The notes beneath the pieces were generated by a model. The model searched no databases, was not told where the DNA came from, and saw only the letters and a list, made by a program, of their open reading frames with translations. From LSUCC0057 sp048549915 (GTDB lineage: Bacteria > Pseudomonadota > Gammaproteobacteria > Pseudomonadales > Porticoccaceae), in contig JBLYYE010000043.1 of assembly GCA_048549915.1 (NCBI GenBank), positions 24,961-88,960 of the forward strand: a stretch of 64,000 bases of DNA, given 5' to 3'. Positions 1 to 7,573 of the stretch are shown in pieces. Position numbers and translations under genes: made by a program. The number at the start of each line of letters is the position of its first letter. Position 1 is the first letter of the stretch.

Positions 1-1
1 T

Positions 2-433
2 GCAGTGACCGGAGAAATCCACCACGATGCTCTGCTGTTAGCGCTAATTATATTTGTCTGGACGCCGCCGCATTTTTGGGCGCTAGCAGTGCACCGCAAA
101 GAAGAGTATGCCCAGGCTGATATTCCTATGCTGCCGGTAACCCACGGCGAGCACTACACCAACATCAATATTGTTCTCTATACGCTGATGCTGATCATCG
201 TCACTATCATGCCTTACCTCACGGGTATGTTTGGCTGGCTCTATCTGCTCGGTGCGCTTGGTTTGGGGGGAGGGTTTTTGTTCTGGGCTCTAAAAATGCT
301 GCTCGGGCGCGGTGAAAACACCGGCATGCAGACATTTAAATACTCTATAACCTATTTAATGGCCCTATTTGTGGTGATGCTGGCCGATCACTACCTAGTT
401 GAAAAACCCACCGTTATTATCGTTGGAGGTTGA
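2..433 (+). CDS. cyoE: Heme O synthase (protoheme IX farnesyltransferase), C-terminal part
   Basis: This is the 3' part of a gene that begins before the window. The product transfers a farnesyl group to heme B to make heme O for terminal oxidases and is an integral membrane prenyltransferase of the UbiA superfamily. About 143 residues are visible. The tract VTGEI, then FVWTPPHFWALA followed by HRKEEYAQADIPMLP, is the conserved region of CyoE/CtaB proteins. Three hydrophobic segments follow, separated by short loops. The stop codon overlaps the ribosome-binding region of the Sco gene, so the two are probably co-transcribed as the tail of a cytochrome oxidase assembly cluster. A GTG at position 5 is an internal codon, not the start. 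The family assignment is firm; the upstream gene content is not visible. Confidence 0.93.
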   Translation, partial: AVTGEIHHDALLLALIIFVWTPPHFWALAVHRKEEYAQADIPMLPVTHGEHYTNINIVLYTLMLIIVTIMPYLTGMFGWLYLLGALGLGGGFLFWALKMLLGRGENTGMQTFKYSITYLMALFVVMLADHYLVEKPTVIIVGG

Positions 434-434
434 T

Positions 435-1094
435 ATGAGTGAAGCGCAAAGCCGAGGTATTCGGCGCACAGTCGCCATTGTACTGGTGGCTATCGTCATT
501 ATGGTGTTGGGTTTTATCTGGCGTATTAATCAACCCATTGTGATGCACGACAGTGAGCTGCGCGCCAATGGCGCGATCATGTTTGAGACGCCGCGCAGGT
601 TCAGCGAGCTGCAGCTGACAGACCACAATGGCCAGCCTTTCACAAAGGAAAACCTGCAAGGGGTTTGGACAATTGCTTTTTTTGGCTTTACCAACTGCCC
701 AGATATCTGCCCAGCTACAATGAGTGTTCTCGGTGAGATGTATTCCAAGTTGCGCGAGCGCGAGCGCGAGCGCATGCAAGTCATTATGGTTACTTTGGAT
801 CCAGAGCAAGACAGTGTCGAGCTGCTAAGTGAATACGTGCCCTATTTTAACACCGACTTTGTCGGTGTGACCGGTTCAGAGCCGCGTATCAAGCGCTGGT
901 CTGCAGAGATGAATATCGCTTACGGACAGGTTCCACTGGAGGGTGACAACTACACCATTGATCACAGTACTCAACTAGTACTCATCAATCCTCGCGGTGA
1001 CTACCACGGGTTATTTAAGGCACCGCACAACGAGATGGTGCTGCGCAAAACCTGGCGCTCAATTGACGCCACCTTTGACGCCTGGCCAGAATAG
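435..1094 (+). CDS. SCO1/SenC family copper chaperone for cytochrome oxidase
   Basis: Membrane-anchored thioredoxin-fold protein of 219 residues that delivers copper to, or reduces, the CuA site of cytochrome c oxidase. One N-terminal hydrophobic segment (about residues 11-30) anchors it with the fold in the periplasm. The copper-binding set is present: CPDIC with Cys88 and Cys92, and His177 in DHSTQ. The ATG at 435 is chosen because a GGAGG sits 5 bases upstream at 425-429; a longer frame opening at 399 would overlap the end of cyoE and lacks such a site. It follows cyoE by one base, so both probably belong to an oxidase assembly operon. A run of alternating Arg-Glu (RERERERER) around residue 108 is a curiosity of this copy. 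Confidence 0.93.
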   Translation: MSEAQSRGIRRTVAIVLVAIVIMVLGFIWRINQPIVMHDSELRANGAIMFETPRRFSELQLTDHNGQPFTKENLQGVWTIAFFGFTNCPDICPATMSVLGEMYSKLRERERERMQVIMVTLDPEQDSVELLSEYVPYFNTDFVGVTGSEPRIKRWSAEMNIAYGQVPLEGDNYTIDHSTQLVLINPRGDYHGLFKAPHNEMVLRKTWRSIDATFDAWPE

Positions 1095-1116
1095 GCGTCT
1101 TTGCCCATTGGCGTCG

Positions 1117-1899
1117 CTATTCGCGGCGCAGTGCAGTGGCCAATACAAATAAGCCACTCGCTACCACAACCACGGAAGGCCCCACTGGCGTGTCGGCCTG
1201 CCAGGCCAGTGCGGTGCCGCCGAGAACACTAACGGAAGCGATAGCGCTGGCGCACACCGCCATCTGCTCGGGAGTGCGGCTCATGCGCCGCGCGGCTGCT
1301 GCGGGGATTACCAGCAGTGCGGTAATCAACATAACCCCGACAATCTTCATCGCGATGGCTATTAGTAAGGCAGTGGCGACCATGAGGGCTGTGCGCACAG
1401 CCGTGACTTGAGTGCCCTCCACCGCGGCCAGTTCGGCATTCAGTGTAATGTTAATTAAGGGCCGCCACAGCCACACCAACAAGGCCAAGATGGTTGTTGC
1501 GACAGCGACAATGATCATCAGCTCGCGCCCTGTAATCGCCAGTAAATCGCCAAACAGCAGAGCCATCAGGTCTATGCGCACACCGTCCAGCATCGCCACC
1601 AGCACTAACCCGGCCGCCAGCGCCGAATGGGACAAAATGCCCAATAATGTATCTAACGGCAACCCGCCGCGCTGCTCCAGCCAGACTAAAAGTAGGGCAA
1701 TAGTTAGAGGTACAGCAGCAGTTGCCAAACTTAGGTTGAGGGAGAAAAAGACGCTTAGTGCGACACCCAGTAGGGCGGAGTGCGCCAGTGTATCACCAAA
1801 GTAGGCCATTCTTCGCCATACCACAAAGCAACCCAATGGGCCTGCGACTAAGGCAACTGCTAGCCCACCGGCGATGGCAGTGGCTAGTAGCTCAAACAT
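1117..1899 (-). CDS. znuB: Zinc ABC transporter permease ZnuB
   Basis: Inner-membrane permease of the high-affinity zinc importer, 260 residues, almost entirely hydrophobic with roughly eight membrane segments, as in the ABC-3 family. Near the N terminus it carries the family signature GPLGCFVVWRRMAYFGDTLA with the following HSALLG. The length is normal. It lies 56 bases downstream of znuC on the same strand, with zur in front of znuC, and znuA is divergent. The 3' end faces the Sco gene (convergent, 22-base gap), so this is the last gene of the zur-znuCB unit. Zinc rather than manganese specificity is inferred from the neighbouring Zur-type regulator and the histidine-rich ZnuA and ZnuC. Confidence 0.92.
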   Translation of the reverse strand: MFELLATAIAGGLAVALVAGPLGCFVVWRRMAYFGDTLAHSALLGVALSVFFSLNLSLATAAVPLTIALLLVWLEQRGGLPLDTLLGILSHSALAAGLVLVAMLDGVRIDLMALLFGDLLAITGRELMIIVAVATTILALLVWLWRPLINITLNAELAAVEGTQVTAVRTALMVATALLIAIAMKIVGVMLITALLVIPAAAARRMSRTPEQMAVCASAIASVSVLGGTALAWQADTPVGPSVVVVASGLFVLATALRRE

Positions 1900-1955
1900 T
1901 TAACACCTCGTTAAAGTTTAACCGTATGTAAGCGCTCACTATTACTCTGGAGTAA

Positions 1956-2708
1956 TTAATCATGGCTACAATCCTGGCTGTGCTGGTGTGCGCCACCCTC
2001 GTCACTGCCGTGTACATGGTCATGGTGGTGGGTGTAGATGGCGGTCGCAGCACCAAATATTCCCAAGTAAGAGGGGTCGTTGCGGATCTGCTCGGGCATT
2101 CCTTGGCAGCAGATATGGCCGTTCAAGCAGATCACTTGATGGCTGGCAGACATCACCACATGGAGATCGTGGGAGACCATTAATACCCCGCAGCTGAGTT
2201 CGGCAACCAGTTCGTCGATAAGGCGATAGAGCGCAGCTTGGCCGCTGATATCTAGACCTTGAACGGGTTCATCGAGCACCAGTAGTTCGGGCTGGTGGAC
2301 AATAGCGCGGGCCAGCATGGCGCGCTGTAGTTGCCCGCCAGAGAGTTGGTGCAAGGGTTGCTCGGCGAGCCCTCCCAGGCCCACTCGAGCCAGCGTATCG
2401 ATACAATGCTGGCGGTTGCGGTGTGCCAGTGTCATAAATCTCAACAGCGAGAGCGGTAGGGTCTGATCTACATGAAGCCGCTGCGGCATATAGCCAATGG
2501 TGCTAGCCCGATTAATGCAGCTCCCTTGGTCGGCTTTTAACAAGCCGAGGATCATTCTCACTAACGTTGATTTGCCCGCCCCGTTGGGGCCGATTAGCGT
2601 GGTAATGGCTCCGCGCTGGAGGCTGAGAGAGATGTTTTCGAGTACCGCACGGCCGCCAAAGGATTTACCCGCGCTGTGCAGCTCGACTAGCGGGAGCGAA
2701 GCACTCAT
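1956..2708 (-). CDS. znuC: Zinc ABC transporter ATPase ZnuC
   Basis: Cytoplasmic ATPase of the zinc importer, 250 residues. Visible motifs are Walker A GPNGAGKST (about residue 40), the ABC signature LSGGQLQRA, Walker B ELLVLDEP and the switch histidine in MVSHDLH. The last 27 residues form a histidine- and aspartate-rich tail (THHHDHVHG, then HQHSQDCSHD) that could bind zinc; such tails occur in some ZnuC proteins but are not part of the ATPase fold. The start codon overlaps the zur stop codon (ATGA at 2708-2705), so zur and znuC are translationally coupled. Regulation is presumably by the adjacent Zur. Confidence 0.94.
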   Translation of the reverse strand: MSASLPLVELHSAGKSFGGRAVLENISLSLQRGAITTLIGPNGAGKSTLVRMILGLLKADQGSCINRASTIGYMPQRLHVDQTLPLSLLRFMTLAHRNRQHCIDTLARVGLGGLAEQPLHQLSGGQLQRAMLARAIVHQPELLVLDEPVQGLDISGQAALYRLIDELVAELSCGVLMVSHDLHVVMSASHQVICLNGHICCQGMPEQIRNDPSYLGIFGAATAIYTHHHDHVHGSDEGGAHQHSQDCSHD

Positions 2709-3217
2709 CGCATGCGCTCCACACTACCAGTAGCTAGATCTCGACACTGCGCGCACTGCCCGTAGAGCTCGAGTGATTGCGAGGCAAGAGTGAACTCAGC
2801 GCGCTTAGCGGTCTGTGCCAATAGCTGGTTTACATGACTGTGGCTGACCTCGGCGGCGTTGCCGCAATCACTGCAAATTAAAAACATATCCGAATGGTCG
2901 CTGTCGGGAAAGGGACAGCCGATATAGGCGTTTAATGAAGTGATGCGGTGGATTAACCCGAGCTCCAAAAAGAACTCCAGCGCGCGATAAATAGTCGGTG
3001 CCGCTATTACTTTGCCGTTTATCTGCGAAAGCTGCTCTTGGATTTGATAGGCGCCAAGCGGACGATGGCTCTGCCACAAGAGGCGCAAAACCGCCTCACG
3101 CAGAGGGGTGAGCCGCGCCTGACGAGCCTTACATAGTGCTCGTGCACGAGACATTGCACTGTTGACGCAGCGCAAATGATCGTGAGGGCGGTGAACAGCT
3201 TTGGCGTTGGTGAGCAT
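2705..3217 (-). CDS. zur: Zinc uptake regulator Zur (Fur family)
   Basis: Fur-superfamily zinc-responsive repressor, 170 residues. The N-terminal winged helix contains RQARLTPLREAVLRLL and the recognition region APTIYRALEFFLELGL. The C-terminal half has two CxxC pairs, CSDC and CAQC, typical of the structural zinc site of Zur, plus the histidine-rich HSDMF and HSHVNQ regions of the sensing site. It is the first gene of the zur-znuC-znuB unit and is divergent from znuA across about 74 bases, the usual place for a Zur operator. An internal ATG 20 codons in (before SRARAL) would also give a complete domain, so the exact start is less sure than the identity. It could be taken for Fur, but its position between the znu genes argues for Zur. 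Confidence 0.93.
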   Translation of the reverse strand: MLTNAKAVHRPHDHLRCVNSAMSRARALCKARQARLTPLREAVLRLLWQSHRPLGAYQIQEQLSQINGKVIAAPTIYRALEFFLELGLIHRITSLNAYIGCPFPDSDHSDMFLICSDCGNAAEVSHSHVNQLLAQTAKRAEFTLASQSLELYGQCAQCRDLATGSVERMR

Positions 3218-3250
3218 TGTGTGCCTCGCGGGCTACCTGAAAACGAAACC

Positions 3251-3270
3251 ATAATGATATACTGTTGCAA
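3251..3270. promoter_or_regulatory. Possible Zur operator between zur and znuA
   Basis: The 74 bases between the divergent zur and znuA starts contain an AT-rich stretch, ATAATGATATACTGTTGC, that loosely resembles a Zur box of the AATGTTATA-N-TATAACATT type. The dyad is poor (about 4 of 7 positions on the best centre), so this is a positional guess supported mainly by known family biology: Zur normally represses both divergent znu units from this interval. Confidence 0.3.
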
Positions 3271-3291
3271 AACAGCCTGCATCCATCCGCT

Positions 3292-4215
3292 ATGAGATTA
3301 CTGCCTTTTCCCCGCCCTTTTTTGCATACCATTGCTATAGTCTTGGGTTACTTGGCAACGGTATTGTGCACGACTGTGGCTGTAGCATTGGCAGCTGATG
3401 AGAGAGTAAAAAAACCGCTGGTGGTTACCACTGTGAAGCCGCTGGCGCTAATCGCGGCACAAGCGCTCGGCAACCGGGCGCGAGTTGAATGGCTCTATGC
3501 ACCGCAGCAGTCGCCGCACCACCAACCGCTGCGCCCCTCTATGTTGCGCAGCATGGAATCGGCTGACCTTATCGTCTGGGTAGGACCGATTCTAGAGGGC
3601 CCGCTGGCCAGCTATTTAGAGGCTCAACCTCAGCAGCGCGTGGTAACTTTCGCCGAACTTGTGCAGCTAGAGGGGCCGGGTAACACAAAGCCTGTTACAG
3701 AGAATTCACACGTTCATGACCATGATCATCATCCACACGATGTTTCTGTAGATCCGCATCTCTGGTTGCAGCCCGCTTATGCCGAGCGGTTGGCGGCCGA
3801 GTTGCAGCGCCGCATAGGGCTTTCTCCACAGCCGCTACTCAGCCGTGAAGAGCTCGGCGACTGGCACCGCCAATTGGGGCGCCTGCAAAACCGAACATGG
3901 CTCATGCCGCACCGCTCGCTCGATTACTTTAGTGACTTCTTTATGCTCAACCGCGCAAATGCACTGGCTACTGCCGATGGAGTTGAAGGCGGTTTGCGCC
4001 ACCAATTGACACTCCTAGAGCAGGACAATTATCGCTGCATTATGGTTGAGCAGAGCGAGCCGGATAAACGCATGGCTAGATTTGCCAAGCGCTTGGCGAG
4101 GCCGCTCATTAGTATCGATACTCTGGCTGCCTCACAGCCACTCACTGTCCGACCCTACAGCGACTTTATAGCCGGACTAGTCGAGACTACTGCGCGCTGT
4201 CTGAGTGCCCCCTAG
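3292..4215 (+). CDS. znuA: Zinc ABC transporter substrate-binding protein ZnuA
   Basis: Periplasmic zinc-binding protein of 307 residues that hands zinc to ZnuBC. It starts with a long signal peptide (hydrophobic IAIVLGYLATVLCTTVAVALA, cleavage likely after ALA). The zinc ligands of cluster A-I binding proteins are recognisable: the histidine in SPHHQPLRPS, DPHLWLQP, MPHRSLDYF and the acidic residue in the VEQSEP region. A histidine-rich loop, HVHDHDHHPHD, lies at about residues 140-150 and is characteristic of zinc rather than manganese binding proteins. A TTG nine codons upstream is possible, but the ATG at 3292 gives a normal signal peptide. It is transcribed away from zur and is expected to be zinc-repressed. 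Confidence 0.93.
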   Translation: MRLLPFPRPFLHTIAIVLGYLATVLCTTVAVALAADERVKKPLVVTTVKPLALIAAQALGNRARVEWLYAPQQSPHHQPLRPSMLRSMESADLIVWVGPILEGPLASYLEAQPQQRVVTFAELVQLEGPGNTKPVTENSHVHDHDHHPHDVSVDPHLWLQPAYAERLAAELQRRIGLSPQPLLSREELGDWHRQLGRLQNRTWLMPHRSLDYFSDFFMLNRANALATADGVEGGLRHQLTLLEQDNYRCIMVEQSEPDKRMARFAKRLARPLISIDTLAASQPLTVRPYSDFIAGLVETTARCLSAP

Positions 4216-4310
4216 CCGCCAAACACGCATTTAGATGGTGTATGCTCACAGCCAAACTTTGATACAGATACCCACGTTGAGAGCGGTATCGCAGACAACC
4301 TGGTAACTCT

Positions 4311-7067
4311 ATGAATAGCAGTGAAAACGCCGCACCATTAGTACTGGTCGATGGCTCATCTTATCTCTACCGCGCCTTTCACGCCCTGCCGCCACTCGTA
4401 ACCTCGAGTGGCCAGCCCAGCGGTGCAGTGCGCGGGGTTACCTCAATGCTCAGGGCGCTGCAGCGCGATTACCCGGCCAGCACCATTGCAGTCGTCTTCG
4501 ACGCCAAGGGTAAAACCTTTCGCGATGAACTTTACGGCGACTACAAGTCACATCGCCCACCTATGCCAGATGATCTGCGCGCACAGATAGAACCCATCCA
4601 TCAAATTGTGACCGCGATGGGCCTACCGATGTTGATCATTGACGGCGTCGAAGCAGATGATGTGATCGGTACACTCGCGCTGCAGGCGCAGGCTGCTAAC
4701 TTGCCGGTAGTGATCTCTACCGGCGATAAAGACATGGCGCAGCTGGTTGGCCCCGGTATTACACTGGTGAACACAATGAGCAACACGGTTCTGGACAGTG
4801 ACGGTGTGCGCGAAAAATTTGGCATAGGGCCAGAACTCATCATCGATTACCTCGCTCTGATAGGCGACAAATCAGACAACATCCCCGGCGTGCCCGGAGT
4901 TGGCGAAAAAACCGCGCTGGCGTTGCTGCAGCAGTTGGGTGGGCTCGACGCTATTTATGCCGACCTGCCGCGCGTGGCGGAGTTAGAGTTTCGCGGCGCG
5001 AAAAAAATGCCTGAAAAACTGGAGGCAAACCGCGAGCTCGCTTACCTCTCTTATCTGCTCGCCACCATTAAGGTAGATGTCGAGCTGCCGCAGAGCGCCG
5101 CCGAGCTGGCCAATAATAGTGCCGATCAAGAGGCACTGTTAGCTTTATTTGCCCAGCTAGAATTTAAGAGCTGGCTGCGCGAACTCAGCGGCTCACAGCC
5201 GGCGCCAGACGCCGAGCTAAAGCAAGGTGCACGCTTAGCGGCACCCGCGCCGGTTGCGGAGTTAGTTGTGGAGACGGTGCTCACGCAAGCGCAACTGCAA
5301 GCTTGGGTGGATAAATTGGCAGGGGCAGAGTTGTTTGCCGTGGACACCGAGACCACCAGTCTCAACTATATGGAAGCGCAGCTGGTCGGTATCTCACTGG
5401 CAATAGAGCCAGGCACCGCCTGTTATATCCCGTTTGGCCATGACTACCTCGGCGCGCCTATGCAGCTAGAACGTGAGACGGTGTTAGAGACGCTGCGGCC
5501 GCTACTGGAAGACGCCAGTAAGGCCAAAGTGGGACAAAACATTAAATACGACATGAGCGTATTGGCTGAACACGGCATCGCTCTGGCGGGGGTCGCCTTT
5601 GATACCATGCTCGAATCCTATGTTCTCGACTCTATTGGCAGCCGCCACGATATGGATAGCTTAGCCGCTAACTATCTCAACCAAACAACGACATCGTTTA
5701 CCGACATTGCCGGCAAGGGTGCCGGCAAGTTGACCTTTAACCAGATAGCACTCGAACAAGCTGCCCCGTATGCCGCAGAAGATGCAGATATTACCTTGCG
5801 GTTACATCAGCAATTGTGGCCTGGCATAGCCGCTGAGCCCTCGCTGCAAACGCTGTTTGAGACCATTGAACTGCCCCTAGTTGCCGTGCTGTCTAAAATT
5901 GAGCGCAACGGTGCGCTCATCGACTGCCAGCAACTGCAACAACAAAGTGGCGAGCTCACCCAGCGTTTGGCAGAACTACAAGCTGAAGCGTGGCAGCTGG
6001 CCGGCCAAGAGTTTAATCTCGCCTCGCCCAAACAGCTCGGCGAGATACTGTTTGAAAAGCTTAATATCCCAGTACTTAAGAAGACCGCCAAGGGCGCCGC
6101 CTCGACCAAAGAGGAGGTGTTGGCAGAGTTAGCCCTCGAGTACCCGCTGCCCAAAGTGATTTTGGAACACCGCGGTTTGGCTAAATTAAAGTCTACCTAC
6201 ACTGATAAATTGCCGACCATGGTCAACCCTAAAACCGGTCGCTTGCACACCTCTTATCACCAGGCGGGCACCGCGACTGGCCGGCTCTCCTCCTCTGATC
6301 CCAACTTGCAAAATATTCCGGTCCGCACCGCCGAAGGGCGCCGTGTTCGCCAAGCCTTTGTCGCCGCGCCCGGCAGTGTTTTGCTCGCCGCCGATTACTC
6401 ACAGATTGAGTTGCGCATTATGGCCGAGCTCTCTGGTGATGAAGGATTGCGCAACGCCTTTGCGCAGGGGTTAGACATTCACAGCGCCACTGCAGCAGAG
6501 GTCTTCGCAGTCGAGTTAGAAGAGGTGACCACTGACATGCGCCGCAGTGCCAAAGCGATCAACTTTGGGTTGATTTATGGCATGTCTGCATTCGGTTTGG
6601 CGCGCCAGCTCCAAATTGGCCGCAAACAAGCGCAGGAATATATTGATCTCTACTTCCAGCGCTACCCCGGCGTTCAAGCGTTCATGCAAAACACCCGAGT
6701 CAATGCGGCTGATAAGGGTTATGTCGAAACCTTGTTCGGGCGCCGCCTCTATCTGCCAGAGATTAATGACCGCAACGCTATGCGTCGCCAGGCTGCCGAA
6801 CGCACTGCGATCAACGCCCCACTGCAGGGCAGTGCTGCCGATCTGATTAAGATTGCTATGATCAGGGTAGACGCCTGGCTCGCTGAACAAAAACTCAACA
6901 GTAAAATGATTATGCAGGTGCATGATGAGCTGGTGCTTGAAGTGCCAGAGTCTGAAATGGAGCAAGTGCGCAGCGGTTTGCGCGATATCATGCAAGGTGC
7001 GGCAGAGCTTAATGTGCCGCTGATAGTTGATATCGGCAGCGGAAAAAACTGGGATGAGGCGCACTAA
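4311..7067 (+). CDS. polA: DNA polymerase I
   Basis: Full-length DNA polymerase I of 918 residues, acting in Okazaki fragment maturation and excision repair. Domain order is a 5'-3' exonuclease (about 1-290, with VEADDVIGTLA and DKSDNIPGVPGVGEKTA), a 3'-5' exonuclease (about 320-510) and the family A polymerase (about 530-918). The proofreading residues are all present: DTETTSLNY (Exo I), NIKYDMSV (Exo II) and YAAEDADITL (Exo III). Polymerase motif A is AADYSQIELR, the finger helix is RRSAKAINFGLIYG, and motif C is QVHDELVLE. Nothing is truncated. In related genomes polA faces engB directly; here about 6 kb of other DNA lies between them. Confidence 0.98.
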   Translation: MNSSENAAPLVLVDGSSYLYRAFHALPPLVTSSGQPSGAVRGVTSMLRALQRDYPASTIAVVFDAKGKTFRDELYGDYKSHRPPMPDDLRAQIEPIHQIVTAMGLPMLIIDGVEADDVIGTLALQAQAANLPVVISTGDKDMAQLVGPGITLVNTMSNTVLDSDGVREKFGIGPELIIDYLALIGDKSDNIPGVPGVGEKTALALLQQLGGLDAIYADLPRVAELEFRGAKKMPEKLEANRELAYLSYLLATIKVDVELPQSAAELANNSADQEALLALFAQLEFKSWLRELSGSQPAPDAELKQGARLAAPAPVAELVVETVLTQAQLQAWVDKLAGAELFAVDTETTSLNYMEAQLVGISLAIEPGTACYIPFGHDYLGAPMQLERETVLETLRPLLEDASKAKVGQNIKYDMSVLAEHGIALAGVAFDTMLESYVLDSIGSRHDMDSLAANYLNQTTTSFTDIAGKGAGKLTFNQIALEQAAPYAAEDADITLRLHQQLWPGIAAEPSLQTLFETIELPLVAVLSKIERNGALIDCQQLQQQSGELTQRLAELQAEAWQLAGQEFNLASPKQLGEILFEKLNIPVLKKTAKGAASTKEEVLAELALEYPLPKVILEHRGLAKLKSTYTDKLPTMVNPKTGRLHTSYHQAGTATGRLSSSDPNLQNIPVRTAEGRRVRQAFVAAPGSVLLAADYSQIELRIMAELSGDEGLRNAFAQGLDIHSATAAEVFAVELEEVTTDMRRSAKAINFGLIYGMSAFGLARQLQIGRKQAQEYIDLYFQRYPGVQAFMQNTRVNAADKGYVETLFGRRLYLPEINDRNAMRRQAAERTAINAPLQGSAADLIKIAMIRVDAWLAEQKLNSKMIMQVHDELVLEVPESEMEQVRSGLRDIMQGAAELNVPLIVDIGSGKNWDEAH

Positions 7068-7082
7068 GCGGTTGAATATATT

Positions 7083-7100
7083 AAATAAATTAATTTATTT
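7083..7100. repeat. 18-bp perfect AT palindrome downstream of polA
   Basis: AAATAAATT followed directly by AATTTATTT gives a perfect dyad 15 bases after the polA stop codon. It is followed by a short T-rich tract (TAGTTTTTTA). It might contribute to 3' end formation of the polA transcript, but an all-AT stem is weak and the clear intrinsic terminators lie further on. Confidence 0.5.
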
Positions 7101-7231
7101 TAGTTTTTTAAGAATATTTTTGAACTAAACGCTGCAGTTGCCCTCAAAGGTTACAGTGATTGTGATTGATTGCTTGTATTCTCCCCCAACTAAGCGACTG
7201 CAGTGCTTGCAGAGCAAGCCAAAGTACAGCT

Positions 7232-7264
7232 AGCCCCAGCCAACTTGGTTCGGGGCTTTTTTTT
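7232..7264 (+). terminator. Intrinsic terminator, repeat copy 1 (after polA)
   Basis: Stem AGCCCC (7232-7237) with GGGGCT (7252-7257), a loop containing CCAACTTGG, then eight T residues. It reads out polA transcription on the plus strand. Confidence 0.75.
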
Positions 7265-7349
7265 GTCTAAAGAGAATGCTTGTATTCTCCCGCCTTCCAC
7301 CCAGTAAAAAAGCGACTCTAGCGGTTGCAGAGCAAGCCAAAGTACAGCT

Positions 7350-7381
7350 AGCCCCAGCCAACTTGGTTCGGGGCTTTTTTT
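7350..7381 (+). terminator. Intrinsic terminator, repeat copy 2
   Basis: Same stem as copy 1: AGCCCC (7350-7355) with GGGGCT (7370-7375), followed by seven T residues. It is a back-up terminator 118 bases after the first, so very little polA transcription should enter the lipoprotein gene. Confidence 0.75.
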
Positions 7382-7392
7382 GGTCTAAAGAG

Positions 7393-7422
7393 AAGCCAGA
7401 GAATACTGGTATTCTCTGGCTT
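7393..7422. repeat. Perfect 14-bp hairpin at the end of the tandem repeat
   Basis: AAGCCAGAGAATAC (7393-7406), a two-base spacer, and its exact reverse complement GTATTCTCTGGCTT (7409-7422). The GTATTCTC core is also present at the start of both tandem repeat units, so this looks like the truncated start of a third unit. No T run follows, so it is not a standard terminator; it could be a recombination site remnant or a protein-binding dyad. Confidence 0.85.
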
Positions 7423-7573
7423 TGGAATTTAAGTGAGCATTATTGGCTGGAGATGCTAGTTTTGAAATATACGTTCGAGGATGCAGCTTGCAGTGATATG
7501 TATTTAAACTATAAGATAAATTAGATAATTAATTCACAAATTTTGGAAGAAATGCTTTTCTAACGGAGTAGAC

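Larger units (their letters stand above)
7171..7394 (+). repeat. Two tandem copies of a terminator-bearing repeat
   Basis: Two head-to-tail units, 7171-7276 and 7277-7394. Each opens with TGCTTGTATTCTCCC and ends with about 70 nearly identical bases from TTGCAGAGCAAGCC through the T run to TCTAAAGAGAA (7207-7276 and 7325-7394). The middle parts differ (CCAACTAAGCGACTGCAGTGC against a longer GCCTTCCACCC...). The conserved part contains a stem-loop and T run. A third, diverged copy of the terminator portion lies at 13206-13257, on the other side of the inserted genes, with about three mismatches in 50 bases. The rest of 7068-7573 holds no convincing gene. Confidence 0.9.

Noticed and set aside
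417..809. Antisense open frames over the Sco gene and many similar frames across the GC-rich genes
   Set aside because: They mirror the codon pattern of the real genes on the other strand, lack ribosome sites and show no protein family features.
7083..7128. Spot 42-like small RNA downstream of polA
   Set aside because: Position fits the enterobacterial spf gene, but there is only an AT palindrome here and no recognisable conserved RNA sequence.
7171..7394. Two repeats as a CRISPR array
   Set aside because: Only two units, more than 100 bases each, with an internal terminator and no regular spacers or cas genes.
7276..7524. An 82-codon open frame inside the polA-downstream repeats
   Set aside because: It begins inside the tandem terminator repeat, reads through the stem-loops, has no ribosome site and no recognisable protein features.
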